In this document: positions 6,465-11,351 of the stretch, in pieces
Layout of the letters: every line of letters starts with the position of its first letter
Position numbering within the stretch: the first letter of the stretch is position 1
Origin: Gallionella sp.
GTDB taxonomy: Bacteria > Pseudomonadota > Gammaproteobacteria > Burkholderiales > Gallionellaceae
Direction: 5' to 3'
NCBI GenBank assembly: GCA_004298605.1
Contig: SCPW01000226.1
Span: 1 to 11,351 of the forward strand
DNA length: 11,351 bases
Notes under the pieces: generated by a model
Told to the model about the DNA's origin: nothing
The model's input: only the letters and a program-made list of their open reading frames with translations
Databases searched by the model: none
Position numbers and translations under genes: made by a program

Positions 6465-8903
6465 ATGAATAAAAAATTCGCGGCGTTTTCCCAGAAGCTC
6501 ACATTCCAGCGCCAGCTCGGCATCACGGTTACGCTCGGCATCCTCTTCCTCGCGCTGTTTTCCTCCGTAGTCGGGTCGTTGCAGGGCAATGAGCGGGTGC
6601 GCCACGACCTTATCGAGCAGGGGCGGCGCATCACCGAGAATCTGGCGCGCCAAAGCTCCCTGGCGCTGATTTATGCTTCCGCCGACAATGCCACCGAAGC
6701 GGTGAACGCCACCATGGCTTTCCCCGGCGTGGTCGGCCTGGAAATACGCAACGCCAACGGGAACGTATTGTTGATGCGCGGCAACGCCGATCCCGCCGGC
6801 CTTCTCGGGGAGACAAACGGCGGGTTGCAGGCCGCCGCCATGCTCAACGCGGAAAGCTCCGGCGCGTGGCATTTCACCGCGCCGGTCTATTCGCAGCCTT
6901 CCGCGGAATCGCCGTTCAACGATGCGGCGCCCCGCGAGTTGCTCGGCCACGTTTCGGTGGTCATGAGCAAGGCGGCGCTGACCCGGATGACCACCGACAT
7001 TTTCATCACCAACCTGGCCACATCGTTCTCCTTCGCGCTGCTGTTCCTGCTCCTGATCCGCTTCCTTACCCGCAGCATGGCGCGCCCGCTCGACCAGTTG
7101 TCGGCCAGCATGGGGCGCGCCCAAAACGGCGAATCGCAGGTGCGGGTCGTGCCTGCCGGGCCGAAGGACATTGCCGACATGGCGCACGCGTTCAACAGCA
7201 TGATGTCGGTGCAGGAAGAGCGCGAAGCGGCCTTGCGTATCGCCGCCATTGCCTTCGAGACCGAAGAAGGCATGATGGTGACCGATGAAAATGCGGTGAT
7301 CATCCGCGTCAACCAGGCATTCACCCGGTTGACCGGCTACAGCGCCGGGGAAGTGATCGGAAAGAACCCGTCCATGCTCAAGTCCGACCGCCAGGGCGCG
7401 GAGTTTTACCGGCATATGTGGGAAAGCATGCGCCGCGACAACTACTGGCAAGGGGAAATCTGGAACCGGCGCAAGAACGGGGAAATATACCCGGAATGGC
7501 TGAACATTACCGCCGTTATCGGCAAAGACGGCAGGGTCACGAATTACGTCGGCGCATTCATCGACTTCACCGAACGCAAACAGGCCGAAAACGAAATCCA
7601 CCATCTCGCCTTTTACGACCCGCTCAGCCAGTTGCCCAACCGGCGTCTGCTGCTTGACCGCTTGCGGCAGGCGGTGTCGACCGGCGCGCGCAACCAGGCC
7701 GGCGGTGCGCTCCTGTTCCTGGATCTCGATAATTTCAAGACTCTGAACGACACCAAGGGGCACGGTATCGGGGATTTGCTGCTGGTCGAGGTGGCCAAAC
7801 GCCTGCAGGCGTGCGTGCGCGAGGGCGATACCGTGGCGCGCTTCGGCGGGGATGAGTTCGTGCTGCTGCTGGAGGGTTTGAGCGAAGAAAGGGCACAGGC
7901 CGCCGTGCAGGCGCAGGGAGTGGGGGGGAAAGTGCTCGAAACGCTCAGCCAGCCCTACATTCTCGATGGGAATGAGTTCCACAGTTCATCGAGCGTGGGC
8001 ATCACCTTGTTTATCAATTACAAGGAGAAACTCGATGAGTTGCTCAAACAGGCCGACACGGCCATGTACGAAGCGAAAAAATCCGGCCGCAACACCCTGC
8101 GCTTCTTCGACCCCGTCATGCAGGATGAACTGGAAGCCCGCGCCCAGATCGAAGCCGGGCTGCGGGAGGCATTGCGCAGACAGGAATTCAGACTTTACTA
8201 CCAGATGCAGATCAACCACGCCGGGCGCATTATAGGGGCGGAGGTTCTGCTGCGCTGGATACATCCGGAGCGGGGTCTGATCCCGCCGCTGCAATTCATC
8301 CCGCTGGCGGAAGAAACCGGGCTCATCATTCCGATCGGGCAATGGGTGTTGGAAAACGCCTGCCGGCAACTCAAGGCATGGGAAGCGGAACCGCGCACCC
8401 GTGATTTGCAGCTTGCCGTCAACGTCAGCGGGCGGCAGTTCCGGCAGGCGGATTTCGTCGCGCAGGTGAGAGGCATACTCGAGCGCACCGGCATCAACCC
8501 GCTGCGCCTCAAGCTCGAACTGACCGAGAGCATCGTGCTCGACGATGTCGCCGACACCATCGCCAAGATGCTGGCGCTCAGGCAAACCGGCGTCAGTTTT
8601 TCCATGGATGATTTCGGGACAGGCTATTCATCGCTGTCCTACCTGACCCAACTGCCGTTCAACCAGTTCAAGATCGACCAGTCGTTCGTGCGACACATCG
8701 GCACCAAGACCCCCGACGCGACCATCATCCAGACCATTATCGGCATGGCCAATAACCTGGGCATGGAGGTGATCGCGGAAGGCGTGGAAACGCGGGAGCA
8801 ACGCGACTTTCTTGAAGCGAATGGCTGTATGCTCTACCAGGGTTACCTGTTCGGCATGCCCCTGCCTCATGAGGAATTCGATACGTTATTGGGTATGCGG
8901 TAA
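6465..8903 (+). CDS. Membrane c-di-GMP sensor: periplasmic domain-HAMP-PAS-GGDEF-EAL
   Basis: An 812-residue inner-membrane protein expected to both make and break cyclic di-GMP. Domain order: transmembrane helix about 18-40; a periplasmic sensor region about 41-180 resembling CHASE8; second helix about 183-202; HAMP about 203-252; PAS about 255-372 (with ITAVIGKDGRVTNYVGAFID and a PAC-like end); GGDEF about 378-545; EAL about 560-805. The diguanylate cyclase active site is an intact GGDEF at 461-465, with a likely inhibitory RxxD site, REGD, at 452-455. The EAL motif reads EVL at 593-595, a common active variant, and the downstream NVSGRQF, ELTES, DDFGTG (715-720), FKIDQSF and EGVE motifs are all present. 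Both activities therefore look possible, with PAS and periplasmic input setting the balance. It sits 12 bases after the solute-binding protein gene, so the two are co-transcribed. Confidence 0.95.
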   Translation: MNKKFAAFSQKLTFQRQLGITVTLGILFLALFSSVVGSLQGNERVRHDLIEQGRRITENLARQSSLALIYASADNATEAVNATMAFPGVVGLEIRNANGNVLLMRGNADPAGLLGETNGGLQAAAMLNAESSGAWHFTAPVYSQPSAESPFNDAAPRELLGHVSVVMSKAALTRMTTDIFITNLATSFSFALLFLLLIRFLTRSMARPLDQLSASMGRAQNGESQVRVVPAGPKDIADMAHAFNSMMSVQEEREAALRIAAIAFETEEGMMVTDENAVIIRVNQAFTRLTGYSAGEVIGKNPSMLKSDRQGAEFYRHMWESMRRDNYWQGEIWNRRKNGEIYPEWLNITAVIGKDGRVTNYVGAFIDFTERKQAENEIHHLAFYDPLSQLPNRRLLLDRLRQAVSTGARNQAGGALLFLDLDNFKTLNDTKGHGIGDLLLVEVAKRLQACVREGDTVARFGGDEFVLLLEGLSEERAQAAVQAQGVGGKVLETLSQPYILDGNEFHSSSSVGITLFINYKEKLDELLKQADTAMYEAKKSGRNTLRFFDPVMQDELEARAQIEAGLREALRRQEFRLYYQMQINHAGRIIGAEVLLRWIHPERGLIPPLQFIPLAEETGLIIPIGQWVLENACRQLKAWEAEPRTRDLQLAVNVSGRQFRQADFVAQVRGILERTGINPLRLKLELTESIVLDDVADTIAKMLALRQTGVSFSMDDFGTGYSSLSYLTQLPFNQFKIDQSFVRHIGTKTPDATIIQTIIGMANNLGMEVIAEGVETREQRDFLEANGCMLYQGYLFGMPLPHEEFDTLLGMR

Positions 8904-8938
8904 TGGCGCATGCGCTTCATCCCAGGAATCTTAATTCG

Positions 8939-9059
8939 GGCCACAGAGAACACTAGAGAAATCAGCGGTGTTATACGTTTTTATGACACCCCAAAAAGGT
9001 GAACCAATTCCCGGGTTCAACTGTTTTTTTACTCTGTGATCTCTGAGTTCTCTGTGGCC
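8939..9059. repeat. Dispersed inverted repeat with perfect 13-bp ends (CACAGAGAAC type)
   Basis: GGCCACAGAGAAC at 8939-8951 is exactly complementary to GTTCTCTGTGGCC at 9047-9059, and further partial matches (AGAGA blocks) continue inward. From memory, CACAGAGAACACAGAG-type ends are a widespread intergenic repeat in Gram-negative genomes. It occupies most of the gap between two convergent genes and encloses two smaller hairpins: GGTGTTAT/ATGACACC at 8967-8990 with one mismatch, and a terminator-like stem at 9000-9019. Confidence 0.8.
9000..9030 (+). terminator. Possible Rho-independent terminator after the GGDEF-EAL gene
   Basis: TGAACC (9000-9005) pairs with GGTTCA (9014-9019) around an eight-base loop, and seven T residues follow at 9024-9030 after ACTG. 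The stem is short and the T-run starts four bases late, so it is only a moderate candidate. It lies about 100 bases after the stop codon and within the dispersed repeat. Confidence 0.35.
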
Positions 9060-9123
9060 GACAGCGTTTTTAAGGTTCATCCGTTTCGACCGCACCCCTG
9101 CAATCATGAAATGGGATGGCGGA

Positions 9124-10386
9124 TCAAATCTCGAAGTGCTGCCGCACGCAGTTTTCCAGGAGTTGGCGGGCATCGTTTTCGGTGCTGTTTACCAGGCGGT
9201 CGAAGATATCGGGCGCTATCGTGCGGAACACGGCCATGACCGACGGGTCGAAATGGCTTCCCGTGCCTTTCTCGAGAACCGCCATCGCTGCCCCGAAGTC
9301 CATGGGTTCCTTATACGGGCGTCTCGAGCAGAGCGCATCGAACACATCGGCAACGGCAAAAATACGCGCCGCGAGCGGTATTGCCCCGCCCGCGATCTTG
9401 CGCGGGTAGCCGGAGCCGTCCCATTTTTCGTGATGGGCGGCCACGACCGCGTTCGCGCCATCGAGCCAACCCATGCCGGCGACAATCCCCTCGCCTTGTT
9501 CGACATGGGTGCGCATGATGGTTAACTCCGCATCGTCCAGCTTCCCGGGCTTGAGCAAGATTTTGTCGGGGATCCCGATTTTGCCGACATCGTGCAGAAA
9601 GCTGCCTGCAATCAGAGCCTGCATGTCGCTCCCCCCCAGGCCCATGCGCTCGGCTATGCGCGCGGCGATCCATGCGACCCGGTAATTGTGCGCGCCGGTA
9701 TCGGAATCGCGCCTGGCGATGGCGCGACCGAGGGATTCCATCATGGAAATATGCGATTCGAGCAGCTCGCGCGCTTTGCGTTCGTTGTCGGCTGACAGGC
9801 GCATCACGACCGGATAGAGCGCGATGCCGCAAAGCAAAGATGCCAGGCAGACCATCAATGCCGCGGTCAGGGAGCTGGAGAAAATTTGCTGCTGCTGCCA
9901 TGTCGGCACGACCCGAACCCCCTCGAAATAGCCGGTAATTGGCCCTTTCGTGTCGGTTGCCGAACTCCGCAAGGGGACGAAAACCTGCAAGACCCAGCGC
10001 CCACCGGGGAGTTTCATGCTTTTGTAAGATGCGGCAATGTAGTCCGGTGCGCCATGTTTGGGCAGGAACGATTCAATCGCAACGCCCTCGCCGGTCAGCG
10101 ATTCGGCAAGCTTGCGCCCGCTGCGGTCATAAATTTCGACGACATCAAACAGGCCGCCGGAAATGGTCTTGGCGGCAACGGCGGCATGCCCGGCGGCATC
10201 CGGGCCGGTCAGGTTGATAGCGTTGTAGTGGCGGAGCAACAGCCGCGATTCTTCGATGGCCAGCGAAACGATACTTTCTTCTGCGCCCTTGCGCGCAACG
10301 AACCATGACGCGGGGCTGGCGATAGACGCCAGGAGAACGCTGACAGCGGCAATCCGGATCGCGGTACGCTTCTGGAAGGGATTCAT
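9124..10386 (-). CDS. Membrane-bound HD-GYP cyclic di-GMP phosphodiesterase
   Basis: A 420-residue inner-membrane protein expected to hydrolyse cyclic di-GMP. A transmembrane helix lies at about 11-30, a periplasmic sensing region at about 31-168 (with FDVVEIYDRSGRKLAE, a Cache-like pattern), a second helix at about 171-195, then a short linker and the HD-GYP domain at about 208-400. The metal and catalytic residues are all visible: His233 (GAHNYR), His265-Asp266 and Lys269 (HDVGKIGIPD), His294, His318-His319, the GYP motif at 326-328 (HHEKWDGSGYP) and Asp347. The enzyme therefore looks active. The ATG at 10386-10384 is preceded by AAGGCGG. It is a single gene, convergent with the GGDEF-EAL gene, so three c-di-GMP catalytic domains cluster in 4 kb. 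A weak promoter-like pair (TTGCAG, 17 bases, TAAGCT) lies within about 85 bases upstream. Confidence 0.95.
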   Translation of the reverse strand: MNPFQKRTAIRIAAVSVLLASIASPASWFVARKGAEESIVSLAIEESRLLLRHYNAINLTGPDAAGHAAVAAKTISGGLFDVVEIYDRSGRKLAESLTGEGVAIESFLPKHGAPDYIAASYKSMKLPGGRWVLQVFVPLRSSATDTKGPITGYFEGVRVVPTWQQQQIFSSSLTAALMVCLASLLCGIALYPVVMRLSADNERKARELLESHISMMESLGRAIARRDSDTGAHNYRVAWIAARIAERMGLGGSDMQALIAGSFLHDVGKIGIPDKILLKPGKLDDAELTIMRTHVEQGEGIVAGMGWLDGANAVVAAHHEKWDGSGYPRKIAGGAIPLAARIFAVADVFDALCSRRPYKEPMDFGAAMAVLEKGTGSHFDPSVMAVFRTIAPDIFDRLVNSTENDARQLLENCVRQHFEI

Positions 10387-10529
10387 CGTATCGAGCCGCC
10401 TTTACATAAAGCCGGACGCGCCAGGCGCCCCGAACGGTATGGGCAGCTTAAAGAAACCTTGACGCGCCTGCAAGCCGGAGGGTAAACGCGTGCCTGTACA
10501 GCATGCATTAAAAACAGGGTTCTGTAGAA

Positions 10530-10548
10530 GGGTGGGCTGCGCCCACCC
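10530..10548. repeat. Perfect 8-bp GC hairpin in the intergenic gap
   Basis: GGGTGGGC (10530-10537) and GCCCACCC (10541-10548) pair perfectly around a TGC loop. It lies 40 bases past the stop of the minus-strand repeat protein, so it could help end that transcript, but on that strand it is followed by TTCTACAG rather than a U-run. AGGGTGGGC...GCCCACCC hairpins are also common dispersed repeats, as I recall. The rest of 10387-10587 shows nothing else I can support. Confidence 0.55.
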
Positions 10549-10587
10549 CGCGGGAACGAGTTTCTACCGCAGATTGGAATCGCTCCT

Positions 10588-11091
10588 TCAGCGGTCGCCG
10601 GGGTGATCGGAAAACGGTGGCTGCTTGCCGCCACGCTCGCCCATGTCGCGTTTGAATTGCCGGCGTTCTTCCGGCGACATTTTCTCGAAGCGTTCGCGCA
10701 TTTCCTTGCGGCGTTCCGCGCGTTGCTCCGGGGTCATATTTTCCAAGTGACCCTTCATTTTTTCGCGCATTTCCCTGCGCTCGTCCGGGGGCATTTCCTC
10801 CCAGTGCTCACGCATTTCCTTGCGGCGTTCCGCGCGTTGTTCAGGGGGAATTTTTTCGAGCTGTTCGCGTATTTCCCGGCGTTTTGACGCACGCTGTTCA
10901 GGCGTCATGCCCCGCATTTCCTCGCGCATCGCTTTGCGTTCTTCGGCGCGCTGTTCGGGGGGCATGGCTTTCATCCGCTCCATGTGTTTCCGCATGGGCG
11001 GTTTGTCCGCAGGGGCATCGGCGGCCATCGCGTTCAGGCCGAACGAGGCGGCGATGCCTGCGGCAATAAGTGTTTTAAGAACTGTATTCAT
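10588..11091 (-). CDS. Secreted protein of six 19-residue charged repeats (Spy/CpxP-like motifs)
   Basis: A 167-residue protein with a Sec signal peptide (residues 1-23, cleavage near AMA before Ala24). Residues 43-156 are six consecutive 19-residue repeats starting at 43, 62, 81, 100, 119 and 138, with the pattern M-[P/T/S]-P-E-Q-R-A-E-R-R-K-E-M-R-E. The MTPEQR core resembles the LTxxQ motif of periplasmic Spy/CpxP proteins, which act as chaperones or metal-stress sensors; this similarity is short and the assignment is tentative. The repeats are rich in Arg, Glu, Lys and Met and should form long charged helices. Met-rich secreted helices sometimes bind copper, but that is speculation here. 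The start at 11091 has GGGGAG upstream and lies 27 bases after the preceding small gene, so the two are probably one operon. Confidence 0.85.
   Translation of the reverse strand: MNTVLKTLIAAGIAASFGLNAMAADAPADKPPMRKHMERMKAMPPEQRAEERKAMREEMRGMTPEQRASKRREIREQLEKIPPEQRAERRKEMREHWEEMPPDERREMREKMKGHLENMTPEQRAERRKEMRERFEKMSPEERRQFKRDMGERGGKQPPFSDHPGDR
10624..10965 (-). repeat. Coding tandem repeat, six units of 57 bp
   Basis: The region encodes six in-phase 57-bp units with no length variation. Similarity extends to DNA: a 29-base stretch at 10697-10725 recurs exactly at 10811-10839, two units (114 bases) away. Near-identical units at this distance suggest recent duplication or gene conversion, while the fourth and sixth units are more diverged. 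Confidence 0.9.
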
Positions 11092-11118
11092 GTTGAATCT
11101 CCCCGGCTGGATTAACGC

Positions 11119-11351
11119 CTACTTGCGCGTTTCGGTATCGTGCTTTTCCTGGTAAATGGCCTTGCTGGCCTGGTTCAAATCCTGCTGGACATCCTTGCGC
11201 TCTTCCTTGGTAAATTTTCCGTCCGAACGGTATTGGCGCTCTTCCTGGCGAATTTCACGTTGCTGCGCGGCGAGTGCTCTGGTTTCTTCTTTGGTCAATT
11301 GGCCGGAGCGCACGCCCTGTTTGATGCGCTCGTTCTGGCGATGTTCGCGTG
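11119..11351 (-). CDS. Small charged conserved-type protein, C-terminal 77 residues (runs off window edge)
   Basis: The frame is open from the right edge down to the TAG at 11121-11119, giving 77 visible residues; a GTG at 11313 is in frame but the frame continues upstream (REHRQNERIKQG), so the true start is probably outside the window. Two similar segments are visible: SGQLTKEETRALAAQQREI and SDGKFTKEERKDVQQDLNQ. Each has a short G-x-[LF]-T-K-E-E start followed by a charged helix, faintly like paired EF-hand or dockerin-type units, but without a full set of Asp ligands. The end ASKAIYQEKHD is typical of a family of proteobacterial hypothetical proteins I have seen with no assigned role. It is upstream of, and probably co-transcribed with, the 19-residue-repeat secreted protein. 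Location cannot be judged without the N-terminus. Confidence 0.8.
   Translation of the reverse strand, partial: REHRQNERIKQGVRSGQLTKEETRALAAQQREIRQEERQYRSDGKFTKEERKDVQQDLNQASKAIYQEKHDTETRK

Noticed and set aside
6120..7982. A 620-codon open frame on the minus strand
   Set aside because: It is antisense to the solute-binding protein and GGDEF-EAL genes; the translation is His/Gly/Arg-rich and low in family signals, typical of a shadow frame.

Overview
The window looks like chromosomal DNA of a moderately GC-rich Gram-negative bacterium, most likely a betaproteobacterium. The signs are an outer-membrane TonB-dependent receptor, several Sec signal peptides, periplasm-facing c-di-GMP sensors, and dispersed palindromic repeats of types common in that group (one core contains CTTCGACAAGCTCAGG). 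The taxon is inferred; no rRNA, tRNA or marker gene is present. No phage, transposase, CRISPR or RNA gene was found.

Left block (1-4862, all minus strand). Transcription runs from high to low coordinates: a TPP-dependent, acetolactate-synthase-like enzyme (3027-4862), a short-chain dehydrogenase (2255-3013), a citrate-synthase-superfamily protein (1452-2246), a second, divergent citrate-synthase-superfamily protein (521-1363), then the start of a TonB-dependent receptor (1-340, cut by the window edge). The first three genes are 8-13 bases apart and look co-transcribed. Carboligase + reductase + two citrate-synthase-like proteins is not a standard pathway that I recognise, and by motif comparison both citrate-synthase-like proteins lack the family's usual His/His/Asp catalytic residues. 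This is the best candidate here for an undescribed system. Two palindromic repeats lie after the two citrate-synthase-like genes and actually supply their stop codons.

Divergent control region (4863-5213): 351 bases with several hairpins. One sits exactly between a GGAGG Shine-Dalgarno sequence and the probable TTG start of the TPP enzyme.

Middle block (5214-10386): a c-di-GMP signalling module. A secreted solute-binding protein (5214-6452) is followed 12 bases later by a membrane-bound sensor with HAMP, PAS, GGDEF and EAL domains (6465-8903). A membrane-bound HD-GYP phosphodiesterase (9124-10386, minus) faces it convergently across a 220-base gap that holds another dispersed inverted repeat and a possible terminator.

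Right block (10588-11351, minus): a short operon of two small charged proteins. The first runs off the window edge; the second is secreted and consists of six 19-residue tandem repeats resembling Spy/CpxP-type MTPEQR motifs.
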